The translations under genes were made by a program, and so were the position numbers. A stretch of DNA of 64,000 nt from positions 29,953,889 through 30,017,888 of the forward strand of contig CM067510.1 in assembly GCA_034509495.1 (NCBI GenBank). The letters are read 5' to 3'. The notes below the pieces were generated by a model. That model saw only the letters and a list, made by a program, of their open reading frames with translations. It was not told the DNA's origin and searched no databases. Origin of the DNA: Acestrorhynchus altus (lineage: Eukaryota; Chordata; Actinopteri; Characiformes; Acestrorhynchidae). Of the stretch, positions 37,601 through 48,689 are shown one piece after another (position 1 is the first letter of the stretch; each line of letters begins with the position of its first letter).

Positions 37601-40600
37601 GAGGTCATTACCATCCAGATTTAAATTCATACCCATGGACGTAGAGGCGGTCTTCAGGATGTTATTTATGGGCTGCATATAAACACATCTTTCAACACAG
37701 AAAAATAATTGGCATGCAAATTATGAGGGCTAAGCGTGTGATCTTTCGGCCTCAGAGGAGGGAAGATGTATCACAGTGTATTACCTGAAATCTAGCACAG
37801 TATTACCTTCATGACTATTTGATGGGTCTGCGCTGAGAGTGAGGGAAGTTGTTTGAGGTGTTATGAATTATTGATGCTTTCTGTCAATATATGCCATTAC
37901 AGCTACTTTATGAGGGCTTTCTGAATATATACATCCCAAACGACTGCAATTAATAAAGCCCGGCTTCATGGAGTTCTTGGTACGCTTGATTTGTCAAAGG
38001 CTTCGTCTGAAGGAGCTATGAAGTCAAATCAGAGCTGAGCTTCCGTTTCAGAAGCTTTCAGACCGAAGTCTAATTTAAAACTTAGTTCAATATTTCCGCT
38101 AAATGTAGACGAGTGACGTCATGACCTAACAAATGTTTAGAAATGTAAGATAAATTGAATATTTCATATGTCGCCACACATTTGAAATGATGCCAATACT
38201 AATTTACACAGTATTGTTGCCAAATATATCACACACAAAAAAAATAAAGATGTTGTATGTTTAATTATTTATGGGTTTTTTTTTCATTTTGTGAAATTAA
38301 GTTAATAAATAAATACATATTTAATCATTTCTCTTGGTATCTTTTCTGAATTAAAAAATAAAATAAACAAAACATTGATCATGACTTTTCAACAGACATA
38401 CTTTTTAATATAAGCAAATTAGTAATTATTTTGTAATATATGCCTCTATTTTGTATTCACTCAGAAAAATCCATAACAGCTTGATTGTGGGTCTCCACAT
38501 TTTTTCCATTAGACTATTTCTGAAATATTACTAGGAAATGTTTAATTGAAAACATTTGTGGCTGCCTGATTTATGGACATAATATCTATATTTTTAATAT
38601 TTTTATTGTAATATACATAACTTTTTTAAAGACAGTAGTTAAATTTGGTTCTTTAAATAAATGTTATATTTCAATTATTTCAATTTCAATTATTTAGCAG
38701 CACAGTAATCATTACGTCTTTACACAACTTGCTATTTGAAGTTTAAAAAAATGAAAATTTGAAGGCAACCGGTTTACTTTCCCAGGTATTAAAATTAACA
38801 CCCCAAATCATTTTGGTACACTGTGGGTTTACCTCCAATTTCTACATTTTACAAGTCTCATATCAGTGCCTCTGTGATAACGAACTGTTTTAAATATGGA
38901 CGTGTGAGACGTGTTGTAGAACTGACCGCCGTAATTCGGTCTGGCAGGAACTTTTGGCTGTGGATTTTAGCAGACGTGGGGGTCAGGTGTGTTTGCTAGC
39001 AGATATATACTGTAGTTTATGAAATCACCATAAGGCCTAGACACTTGGTTTGTAATTCAGCTCTCATTAGGTGCCTCAGGGGAGTGTGGGGGTGAGTGCT
39101 GTTGAGGGGGGGGTCGGGAGGGGCATCCCGCCCCCCTCTATGATGGATGTCTACGGGAAGTGGACAGGGCACAGTTACAATTGACTGGGCCTTTAATGGC
39201 CACCATGCAAAGAAATGGATGGCTGGATCCAAACAAACACACATGCACACACACACACACATGCATGTCCAGGCACACTCACACACCGTTCCCCTGACTG
39301 CTTCGCCATTGTCTGACTGCATGCGGATGCTTACTCTCCTAATGGCTGCTGGATTTACAGGAGACGAATGCCAGGAGGTTAATCCACCGTACACTCGCCT
39401 GCATTTGAATATAATAGCTTTGGTCTCTAGATTGTTTGTTTATTTGATGGACAGTTTAGAGCTCACCTGGGGAACAATCTGACAGTATGTTTAATGTGGC
39501 AGCATTCCTGCTAGAAGAAAAATCATCTGGTTATGAATAAAGGTGCTGCAAAAAGTTATGTAGTTGAATCCATAGTAGAACCTTCACTTGATGTAAAGGT
39601 TCTTCACCAGTTTGAATGTTCACACCCACACATCTCCTGCACAAAAGTGTCTCTTCTATGGCATTGCTTAAAGAACCCTTGATTGCACCTTTATTTTCAA
39701 AAAATTGTAGCCCAAATCCATATTCAACTGGACTGAAGAGGATAATGCGGTAGATCACTGTACTGTCAGGTACACTAAACATTACACCGCGCATTTCTAC
39801 AGCATTACGGTTCAATTTGCAATGGAATGAATGATTTAAGGTTCGGACAACAAAAAGGAATTCTTATCACATGCCTAGCAGTAGGTGATGCCTGAACAGA
39901 AGACAGGGTAATTGCCTCACATCTGTTTGTACCCAGCAAGCTGCTGATGAGGCCATGGAGTGGCCCATCTACACACTCCACCTGCCACCCTTGTACCAGC
40001 TGAGGCCCAAAATTACCATACCCCCCCATCATGATCAATACCCAGGGCACCATTTGGTTTATTCAGTATACCTCCGAGAGGCCGGGCCAAAACGCAAGCC
40101 TCAATTAGGAGGAGCCTATCGGCTGCCTCCTCTGGGGTGCTGGGATGTTGCGAGGCACAAAGCGACTCGGTAAACAATGGAGAAGCTTCAGAGCTTGTAG
40201 AGAGAATGCGTATTGCTTAGGGTGAGCTCCAAAACTGTTAACATTCAGCCAGTATTTCAAGCAACAATGCATTACTAATCCCCAGAGATCGGGATCGCTG
40301 GAGCCAATTTGAGGGAATTTGTCAGCAGAAATATAATTACCCATTTCCGAACATTCGCCACGAGTGCTTATTGTATGTTTAAATCATGCTCTACACAACG
40401 ACCTACAGGTTTTGCAGCCTGGGAATAAATACATATATATATATATATAAAAAAAAAAAAAGCATAAGAGGAGAGAGGAGACGTCTGAGGTATCTAAGTA
40501 GGCTGGCAAGCGCACTCTAACATTTTATCCTGAGCTTATAGACCTCCCAGCACTTTGTGCTTTCCTTTTTTAGAACATCTTTCAGGCTTTTATATGAGCT

Positions 40601-42109
40601 CCGTCATGCTAGCGAAGGACGAGAGCTCTGCAATCTATTCTGCACCAGTGACTTTTGTCTCCCAGGCTAATGTAAGACAGACTGCTAATGGACTTCACCT
40701 TTTGATTGGCATCTCCTGTCTTGTTAGCTCAGATTTTCTCTATTCAGCGTAAGCAGATCACCCGTGCAGCAGGCAGGCCTGCCTTGTTCTACACGCACAT
40801 GCACCTTCCGTTGCATATTACCAATGTCACAAACCTTGTATCTCTGGTTCTTTACTCTGTTGGAGGAGATCAACTCGACTTTCCATTATGGGAACGTTTC
40901 AGGATGACTGAGCCAATAAATATGGTCCAAATGTACCCAGAATATTCTTATATGACATATAAATATTTTTGTTTATATATATATATAATTTTTTTTTTCT
41001 TATTTAAAGTTACTGTTTCAGATATGTTTGCACAAATAAGCTGTATATTTTGACAGCATTCTCCAGGCAGCCTCCAGAATGGTCTAGTACCCAATATTGC
41101 ATATATGAAGCAAGCCTACTTCAGTTGGGGGTTGGAGAGGGGGTCAACCGAAAGTACGAAGAGGTCACCTCAATAGAGGCGAGTGAATAATTAATGGGCA
41201 GCCCTAATAGACTTGCTGGCCCCATTATAGACGAAGGTAAACAGGGAAGTCTTTAGGTTAAGTGCTTTCCCAGATGAAGTCATTGATAATGCAGTGTGGC
41301 CAAGGAATGGACAGAGCTCCGGGCTGCTGTATTGATAGGATCAAGCTGCTGGAATAGTGGTACAGAAAAAGGGAGCCTGCATCCTGCTAGAGGACACTGG
41401 AAGCATCGGATGGCATGTCCTCAGTGACTCATCCATGTAGGCCGGAATAAGGACCCTTGCTTCGTGCTGCCTGTGATATTGTATAATTGTTGTACAACAA
41501 TTAGTTCAAGCCACACAAGCTGATTGGTTGAGATGCTTCTAACCATGCTGTTACTTTGACATGACGGCACCATTTTTTGTACCTGTATCACTTCACTAAT
41601 CATTGTTAATGAGTAAATAATGTCAATAAATTACCTAAAGAAGACGAAAGGGATTAAAACAAGAATAACAACCAAATCAAACCAAATAGAAAGACGTAAT
41701 AAACAAATTGTGAGTGGAAAATGAAGTTTAATGTGTTGGTGTGTGTAAGGAGGTGGAGAAGGAGCTGCAGGCTGTGCAGTGAGTGAGTGGAGTTTAATGT
41801 GATGGTGTGTGTAAGGAGATGGAGAAGGAGCTGCAGGCTGTGCAGTGAGTGAGTGGAGTTTAATTAAATATGCTGGTCTGTGTACGGAGGTGGAGAAGGA
41901 GCTGCAGGCTGTGCAGTGAGTGGGTGGAGTGTAATGTGCTGGTCTGTGTAAGGAGCTGGAGAAGGAGCTGCAGGCTGTGCAGTGAGTGGGTGGAGTGTAA
42001 TGTGTTGGTGTGTGTAAGGAGATGGAGAAGGAGCTGCAGGCTGTGCAGTGACTGAGTGGAGTTTAATTAAATATGCTGGTCTGTGTACGGAGCTGGAGAA
42101 GGAACTTTA

Positions 42110-42152
<43 letters not shown>

Positions 42153-43237
42153 ATGGTTCTCATGTTCTGATAAAATCAGTATTTAAATCAGTGATAACTA
42201 AGAAAACGCAATGCAGAAGCTCCATGGTATTAGTTTGCTTTCAGACTCGTCAAGAAATGAGTAAAAATGAATTCATACAGTGCATTATTCTCACTTCTCA
42301 CTTTGTTAGGAATCCTATACTAATTCAGCCGCTCTACCACATCTGAAAGATGTTCTATTGGATTTCAGATCTGGTGACTGGGATGGCCACTGAAGAACAC
42401 TGACCTTATTGTCAAGTTCATGAAAGTGAGAGGATGTTCGCTGTCACATGGAGCGTTATCATACTGGAAGTAGCTGTAAGAAGATGGGTGAATTGTCGTC
42501 ATGGTCAACAACAATATTCAAATCTTGTTATCTTGTGATTTATGTTAGTGCCGTGCGGAGCAGTCTGGGTGCCCTGAGATGAAAAAAAAAGGCTTATGAA
42601 GTTGTCATAGAGATAAGGAGTGTTTTTTGTTCTATATGACAAATTAAAGTTGGTCTGTGGCAGCTTTAATAGATACAACCCACCATCAGTTACTTCCCAC
42701 TCATATTTTATCATTAACCTGAAACACTTTCCAGTCAGAACTGTGCTCTGAATGAGTCTGTGCTCTGACTCCAAAACATAGTGCATCCAACAAGAATGAA
42801 AGCCTCGTCTGTTGAACATCAATAAAAACATGGTATCACACAGAAAGCACTATTACTGTAGATCTTCTACTTACAAAGTGTGAACATGCGTGCAATGATA
42901 ACTCCTCTGACAGCAGATTTAAAGCAGTATAAAATATTTAAACACTTGATTTCCATTCCAATATTGGAGTGACTGCTATGGGGTCTATGATACAAGGCTG
43001 TTATGTCAAGGCCTTTTCATATTGTAGAACTGTAATGCAATTATATGCTGGTTGTTTTAAAGCTTGTTGAAATTGGTGTGAGTTGGGGTGTTTTTTGTGG
43101 GTAAGTAATCTAAATGCATCAACAATACTAATGGTACTCAATAGTACATCAGTAAAATTCTCAAAAATATATATTGTGATGTAATGGATCATGATGTCAG
43201 TATATTGTTATTTTGAACCATCCCTAATGTGTATTGC

Positions 43238-43273
<36 letters not shown>

Positions 43274-45789
43274 TGTGTGTGTGTGTGTGTGTGTGTAAGT
43301 TATTTTTTCCATGTTTTATTTTTATGTCCTTCACACCCTGATCACATCTCATAACTTGCTCATTTCTGAAACAACTTTCACTTTAATGTAACAAAGCGCA
43401 AGCTAGGTGTGGTCATGCTCAGAAGCAGGTGGGATGCAGGAGGTCCATTAAGTCCTGCAGGCCTTCCAGCCACTTAAGCTAAATGAGTCCCATCTGCTGG
43501 TCGGAGCAAGAGTGGAGAGTAAGGCACAGGCGCATGCATTCCATTTGTTTTGCCTTGTACGGCAGTAACCCTCCCCTGATTGATGCGGCCTGCACATCTG
43601 CACAACTAGCAGCGTCACTGATGCACTTACGGAGAAGAGCTTAGAGAGCCGCAGAGCGGCCTGGTTTCTCATTTGCAGCCAATAAGTGACACGGCCGGCC
43701 CCAAAGCCCTCTGCTGATCTGCTGGAGGACAAAAGCCTTGTCACCTCATTAGCTCCGTTTCTGCCGCCCCGGTCTCCACTTCTAATGCATATGCTGGAGG
43801 CGTGATGTGATTTAGCTGATCAATAAAGCACTGGCACAAGTAACTCTAGTCTTAAGGAATACAGATCTTGAGGCCTAGAAGGGAAAAAGGATTGATGTGG
43901 AGATCAAATAAGTCTAGGGCTGATTGCTGTCATGATTTGTAACCCATAGAGGTTTGGAGTTATTGCTGTTGTTTTGTTGTGCTATTCTTCTGTAATTATG
44001 TAGTTACATAATGAATTAAATGATAAGTCACAAAACAACTAAATTCAGAATGTGGACCAGTTCGGATATCCAATATTTTTCATGTGGGAGCGTTTAAACA
44101 TCTTTATCTGTTACCATAGCAAAGTAATTTGTAAATATTGTATTTACTTATTCTTGGTTATTCTGAAGAGCTAACCCAGCCAACATGCTGACATAACTCG
44201 GGAACAATAAGAGTCAGACATTGTGCAGACACATGTTTGAAAGTAACAGAAAGTGACTGTATTTCTTGATTTGGGACACGCCCCTTTTAGTTACGGCTCA
44301 TCGCAACATTCATTTGTAGCACTGTACTGGTCAGCCCTTGACTACAAGGAGCTCAAAATCCAGGGATATATGAATGACAGTGTTCAAAGAATGTAGGAAT
44401 CAAAAAGACAATGGATTGATCTATATTTCATATCTATATATCAGAAGCACACCTGGACAGGTCTGTTTAGTCTAGCTGCTTACCTGGGTAATTTATACAG
44501 TGACTTGACTTGGACTCTGGCTTAAGGACTGGTGACTTGACTTGGACTCTGGCTTAAGGACTCCTGACTTGACTTGGACTCTGGCATAAGGACTCGTGAC
44601 TTGACTTGGACTCTGGCATAAGGATTCGTGACTTGATTAGAACTCCGGCTTCAGGACTCGTGACTTGACTTGGACTCTGGCTTAAGGATTTGTGACTTGA
44701 CTTGGAGTCTGGTTTATGGACTCGTGACTTGACTTGGACTCTGGCTTAAGGACTCATGAGTAGTATTTTGTGACTTGTGAACATTTCTGTTACCATATAA
44801 TAAGAACTTATAGCAAAGGGTTCAGTGTTCTTCAGGAGCCTTCTTAGTGTTTAGATCTGAATCCAATGGAACATCTTTGGAATGTGATAGAACAGGAGAC
44901 TCACAGTATGAAAATGCCTCTAAAACATCTGTAGGAACTGTGAGAAGGAATCATATCAAACAAAGTTTCCATCTTTTGTGGAAGAGCTGTGCAGGTTACT
45001 TATCATAAAACCCCACTAATCTTGAAAATCAAAATGCAAAGTGCATCAATTTCCTCTCATACTTACAAACATTCAATGATTCAATTAAAAAATGATTCAA
45101 TAAATGTGAATCATTAATCAAATGGTCATGTGATGTGTACCATGTTTAAAACTCTCTGTTTATGCTTTAGGAGCATGATGCCTAAAGCCTTGGATGGACA
45201 GATTGTGATGGAGAAGACGCCACGCTACTTTGTGACACCCGAGACACCAGCACGCATCCATGCCATGTCCCGGGACGTGAAGCTGATTGTGGTGGTCAGG
45301 GATCCCATCACCCGAGCCATCTCAGACTACACGCAGATTGTCTCCAAGACTCCTGACGTGCCCAGCTTCGAGAGTCTGACCTTTAAGAACCGGACGGCGG
45401 GCCAGATTGACTCTCTGTGGAGCCCGCTGTACATTGGCCTGTATGCCAGGCACCTGGAGCGCTGGCTGGCGTACTTCCCGCTCTCACAGATTCACTTTGT
45501 CCATGGCGAGCGGCTCATCAGTGACCCTGCCGGAGAGCTGGGACGCGTGCAGGACTTCCTGGGCATTCAGCGCATCGTGACAGACAAGCACTTCTATTTT
45601 AACAAGACCAAGGGCTTCCCTTGCCTCAAGAAGCCCGAGGGCAGCAGCAAGCCCCACTGCCTGGGCAAGACCAAAGGCCGGACCCATGTCCATGTTGACC
45701 CCGAGGTCATTCAGAAACTGAGGGAGTTCTATCACCCCCACAATCTGAAGTTCTACCAAATGGCTGGCATGGACTTTGGATGGCAATAA
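33954..45789 (+). CDS. hs3st (3-like): Heparan sulfate glucosamine 3-O-sulfotransferase, HS3ST2/3/4/6 class (two exons)
   Basis: Exons 33954-34342 and 45171-45789 give 335 residues. It is a Golgi type II membrane protein that transfers sulfate from PAPS to the 3-OH of glucosamine in heparan sulfate. Short basic N-tail, membrane helix about 19-38, stem with a glycosylation sequon at N58, then the sulfotransferase domain from about 82: 5'-phosphosulfate loop GVKKGGTRAL (89-98), catalytic Glu in EPHFFD (E114), 3'-phosphate binding in VVVRDPITRAISDY (R173, S181), the FNKTKGFPC...HC disulfide pair and KGRTH. FESLTFKNRTAG, ISDPAGELGRVQDFLG and the C-terminal DFGW favour the HS3ST3 branch. It is shorter in the stem than human HS3ST3 (about 390-406). 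ATG 33954 has G at -3 and +4; the frame opens earlier only at non-ATG codons. Oddities: EKTPRYF where relatives have a small residue before Tyr, and VHGERL instead of VSGERL. Confidence 0.9.
34348..34604. repeat. Compound microsatellite block just inside the intron
   Basis: (CA)n about 34354-34370, (GA)n 34398-34420, (CA)n 34430-34486, further GA units to about 34512, then (ATCT)n at 34556-34604. The long Ser/Leu/Cys/Val minus-strand frames here are artefacts. Confidence 0.95.
34610..35530. other. Intron sequence, nothing recognised
   Basis: No repeats or coding exons identified. Confidence 0.35.
35535..36040. mobile_element. MITE-like element with imperfect terminal inverted repeats, plus adjoining inverted segment
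   Basis: 'ctagggctgggcaattcat' (35535-35553) is matched in reverse by 'atgaatcatccaaccctag' ending at 35956, about 15 of 19 positions. Inside, the 18-mer at 35809-35826 (cagagtcacatgaccaca) has a perfect reverse complement at 35988-36005, outside the first terminal pair, so two related elements or a rearrangement are present. The 123-codon frame from 35988 lies here and has no known domain. Confidence 0.55.
36041..36590. other. Intron sequence, nothing recognised
   Basis: No gene or clear repeat. Confidence 0.35.
36590..37290. promoter_or_regulatory. Candidate conserved noncoding element in the sulfotransferase intron
   Basis: About 700 bp free of simple or dispersed repeats, GC higher than the surroundings, with homeodomain-like ('gtcattaatcacg'), Sox-like ('aaaacaattgg') and T-box/HNF-like words. 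No open frame with protein character. Proposed only from composition and position. Confidence 0.3.
37290..39530. other. Intron sequence, AT-rich then mixed
   Basis: 38100-38800 is very AT-rich and plain. 38900-39480 is mixed, with a short (CA)n near 39238-39260. No gene seen. Confidence 0.35.
39536..39695. mobile_element. Short palindromic MITE, copy 1
   Basis: Perfect 11-bp terminal pair: 'aataaaggtgc' at 39536-39546 and 'gcacctttatt' at 39685-39695. Interior contains 'agaacctt' and 'aaagaaccct' blocks shared with the element at 50102-50450. Confidence 0.7.
40080..40400. promoter_or_regulatory. Candidate conserved noncoding element in the intron
   Basis: Repeat-free, with a Sox-type 'aaacaatgg', 'ttaacatt', 'cattactaatcccc' (OTX/homeodomain-like TAATCC) and 'atataattaccc'. 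Composition-based guess. Confidence 0.3.
41100..41400. promoter_or_regulatory. Candidate conserved noncoding element in the intron
   Basis: Repeat-free segment with 'gaataattaatgggc', 'ccctaatag' and 'ggtaaacaggg' (forkhead-like). No coding frame. Composition-based guess. Confidence 0.25.
41731..42108. repeat. 66/73-bp tandem repeat (minisatellite), about six units
   Basis: Units start near 41731, 41797, 41870, 41934, 42000 and 42072. Each carries 'tggagaaggagctgcaggct' and then 'gtgcagtgagtg'. Units 3 and 6 follow an extra 'ttaaata'. The unit length of 66 is divisible by three, which keeps a frame open, but the encoded peptide (LVCVRRWRRSCRLCS) is not protein-like. It is followed by (AAAT)n at 42110-42154. 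Confidence 0.95.
42290..42530. repeat. Dispersed fish repeat fragment
   Basis: 'gatctggtgactgggatggc' then 'cattgtcaagttcatgaaa'-like and 'ttatcatactggaagtagct' match a widespread piscine repeat from recollection. Class not determined. Confidence 0.45.
43238..43297. repeat. (GT)n microsatellite
   Basis: About 30 GT units with one interruption. Confidence 0.95.
43400..43870. promoter_or_regulatory. Candidate conserved noncoding element in the intron
   Basis: Repeat-free and comparatively GC-rich. Contains TEAD-like 'gcattcca', Sox-like 'acaaaag', octamer-like 'atgcatatgc' and 'ttagctgatcaataaag'. Of the intron segments this looks most like a developmental enhancer, but no alignment was possible. 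Confidence 0.35.
44501..44756. repeat. 32-bp tandem repeat, eight units
   Basis: Units start every 32 bp at 44501, 44533, 44565, 44597, 44629, 44661, 44693 and 44725. The consensus begins 'tgacttgacttggactctgg' and ends 'cttaaggactcg'. Copies differ at one to four sites. Confidence 0.97.
44845..44998 (+). pseudogene. Tc1-like element fragment (transposase C-terminal region)
   Basis: 'gatctgaatccaatggaaca' followed by 'tctttggaatgtgatagaac' corresponds to the region around the last catalytic acidic residue (PIEHLW-like) in fish Tc1 elements. It is frameshifted and truncated, 170 bp upstream of the exon 2 acceptor. Confidence 0.65.
45171..45789 (+). CDS. hs3st (3-like): Sulfotransferase exon 2
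   Basis: The acceptor is tgtttatgctttag, ending at 45170; the exon begins with the last base of Arg130, then SMMPKALDGQIVMEKTP. It carries most of the catalytic domain and ends DFGWQ with TAA at 45787-45789. A reading frame that starts at 45130 includes intron bases and is not the true start. The TAA is part of an AATAAA hexamer (45785-45790). Confidence 0.93.
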
Positions 45790-46802
45790 AGAATGTTTCC
45801 TTTCTTTTAGTGGAACCAGGAGAATTAAAGGAACTCTAAAAATCGGTCTCGCTCTAGCCACGTCAAACTGCAGACGGCACTAACTCTTAATGTGCACTGG
45901 CGAGCGTGCTCTGCCGAGTAAATATTTGATGCGGTTAGTTATCTTTAGTGCTTTTAAGGCACATTGTCTCGGCTAGAGATTAAGGCATTGAAGCAATTCC
46001 AACAATGGAGAGACTATTAGCATTTAAGAAATGAGGGCTATTGAGCATCGCCGAGTGATTTACAGGGAGAAGCTAAATACGATGAGCGTAAAAATGACAC
46101 ACTCGTGTCAAGACTGACAAATGAACCATCAGCGTTTGTAATAGGCATCAAATCCATCAGCTGAACGGTGGCTTCACAGAGACAGGCTTTAGGCTGCAGC
46201 GTTTGAGGTGTCTGCACTGGACAGACAGAGCAGCCATAAGCAGTTTGAGGCTGAGTGTCATTTGTAAAAACCCAATTTGAAAAAAAAAAAATGCTGTGAG
46301 CAGAATATGTAGTATGATTGACACTGTTGTAAAATCTTGTAAATGAACTTGACACATAAAACGAGGTGCTATGGGCCAGTTTTGCTGTGATGCAATGTCA
46401 GCCATGATTGATTTGGGGTCTAGCCAGTGTAAATGCTACTGCTTTCCACGGAACTGGCCAAGAACTGAGCTGCTCCATGTGCTGGACTGTGGGACGGCTG
46501 AGACCTCACAGATGGTAAAGGTCTAAGCCATGTCGTAGGAGTGAACCAAATAGCCATTTTTATACTGCTGTATCGCATTTCAGATTTTGGGATATGATTG
46601 TGATATTTCATATTAATAAGAGAAGCAAAGTGAGAATAATCACATCTTATTCCATCAGACCTATGAGGCCCTGTGTCATCCTAATGTATTGCCAGAACCT
46701 GGTAAGAATTGGAGCCTCAAGGGACATTCAGTCATGTCATCAATATGTGAGGTTTTTCACTTCAGAGAGGAAAAGGTATTGACTGATTGTTTCAATTCTA
46801 AA
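45790..46802 (+). other. 3' flank / probable 3' UTR of the sulfotransferase gene
   Basis: 45850-46130 is repeat-free and mixed, plausible UTR. An AATAAA followed by A/T-rich sequence occurs downstream at 47768-47773; the real cleavage site cannot be fixed. Confidence 0.4.
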
Positions 46803-47335
46803 TGACTCCCTACTCCCTATGTAGTGCCCTAGGACTAGGGTCAGTCACAAATGTGTCCCTATGCCCTGTGTTGTGCTGTAGGAGTAGTTTCAGTCTCAGA
46901 TGACTCCCTACTCCCTATGTAGTGCACTAGGACTAGGGTCAGTCAGAAATGTGTCCCTATGCCTTATGTAGTGCCGTAGGAGTGGTTTCAGTCTCAGATG
47001 ACTCCCTACTCCCTATGTAGTGCACTAGAACTGGGGTCAGTCACAAATGGCTCTGTACTCTCTGTATACTGCTCTAGGAACAGTTCCAGCCTCAAATGAC
47101 TCCCTACTCCTTATGCAGTACACTAGGACTAGGGTTATTCTGAATTAACTCCCTACTCCCCATGTAGTACACTAGGACTAGGGTCAAGTTCAAATGGTTC
47201 CCTACCCCCTATGTAGTACACCAGGAGTAGGCTTAATCTCAAATGGCTCCCTACCTCTTATGTAGTACATTATGACTATGGTTAGTCTCATATGGCTCCC
47301 TTTGTAGTTCACCAGATGGGTAATGTAATCAGTCC
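46803..47335. repeat. 49-bp tandem array with 98-bp higher-order start
   Basis: About eleven 49-bp units from 46803 (46852, 46901, 46950, 46999, 47048, 47097, 47146, 47195, 47244, 47293). Core 'ccctatgtagtgcactagga'. The first five alternate two types: A 'tgactccctactcc' and B 'tgtgtccctatgcc'. Later units diverge. A related 'catagtccactatataggga' lies at about 47460-47480. Confidence 0.92.
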
Positions 47336-48380
47336 CTACATCTAAACAGTGCACTATGAATTTAGCAGGGAGATGTTTGGTCTATTGATGAATGCCAATA
47401 CCATGAATATAAACTGTTTTTGTTACTATTTCAGTGTAAACATAATTATTTCATGACCTACATAGTCCACTATATAGGGAATTGCGATGGAGCCAATTGA
47501 GATTCAGCCTGGTTTGGAAGATACTGATGTACTGTTTAATGAGGTACTCTGTGTATACTCACTTTCACAGCCTGAATTCATGAAAACTATACATGTTTAT
47601 ATCCTACTGTAGCCACACTCTCACACACACATAACCACACACACACACACAAAGTGGATCTGGGACTTGTCTATTGCTTGCATGAATTTGCACTAGTGGC
47701 CAAGGAAGCTGAATTAAATTATTTTGAAAACTTTACTTGTGTATTTGCTATCAAATGTTGGGAAAAAAATAAAACCTTTTTTGTAAGTCGCGAGTGTGTG
47801 TCAATACATTTACTAACAGTGGGAAAGGGGCGTAAGGGTGCATAAGATTTCTTATTATTTTTATAGATTTAATTTGCAGAAGAGTCTGTTTATGCTGTTT
47901 TAAGACATGCGTCTCTGGATCTTATAATGGATTATAAATAAAAGGAAATGTCAAGATGTTTTAAATGAAAGGTCAGTAACAATCCTCCAGCCTGCCCACA
48001 GGGCAGCGTTTTCACCAGGCAGCGAGCTCGTGACAAAACTACTGCAGAAGCGCCTCCTTGTGGCCACAAATATTTCTCTATCTGGAAATGTCACGACTGA
48101 AAGTGTTTTATTGTTTTCATTCTTCCTCTGTGCAATGAAAAAAGTGCAAAAACAAAAATCACAAAATAAAATACATAGAAAAACTATGGAACGACAGCAG
48201 TTCTCTAACATACAGCGTTTAAGTACAAAATAAAGCCGTCAAAAGAGAAATCAACAGTCTGAACTGAACAAAAACAGCTGGAAGTCTTAAAGAATGGACT
48301 TCAAATGATTCCTTTAGTGATCGTGGTTCCATTAAGAAACATTTTTAATAGAGGTGTGCTGATGTGAAGAACCTTATAAA
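47336..48380. other. Intergenic DNA between convergent genes
   Basis: No gene seen. Contains (CA)n fragments near 47620-47650 and an AATAAA at 47768. Confidence 0.35.
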
Positions 48381-48384
48381 GGCC

Positions 48385-48530
48385 TCCAGTCCCGGAGGGT
48401 TGGATTCCTACAATGTCTTGTGCTTTTCTTGCTCAAGCACACCTAATTTAACTCGCCTGTTAATTGCCAGGTTGGCTAGGTGGGTTGGAGCATCAGCACG
48501 GTGTGCTCAGCTCCCCAGTCCTGGTCTAAA
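48385..48530. repeat. Dispersed repeat of the 'cctggaggg' type
   Basis: 'cagtcccggagggttggatt' and 'cccagtcctggtctaaac' form a weak inverted pair around 'caagcacacctaatttaact'. Distant relative of the hAT-like MITEs at 50170 and 52852 by eye. Confidence 0.45.
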
Positions 48531-48589
48531 CAAACTTTACATGTACCAGTGTACTAGTGCATCTCAAAAAAAGACAATACTGTGACAAT

Positions 48590-48594
<5 letters not shown>

Positions 48595-48685
<91 letters not shown>
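48595..48685. repeat. (ATT)n joined head-on to (AAT)n
   Basis: About 17 ATT units (to 48649) switch to about 12 AAT units (to 48685), making a long self-complementary tract. Confidence 0.95.
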
Positions 48686-48687
<2 letters not shown>

Positions 48688-48689
48688 AC

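Noticed and set aside
46803..47335. Transcription-factor site cluster or coding repeat
   Set aside because: 49 is not a multiple of three and no frame stays open; the regular period explains the pattern as a tandem array.
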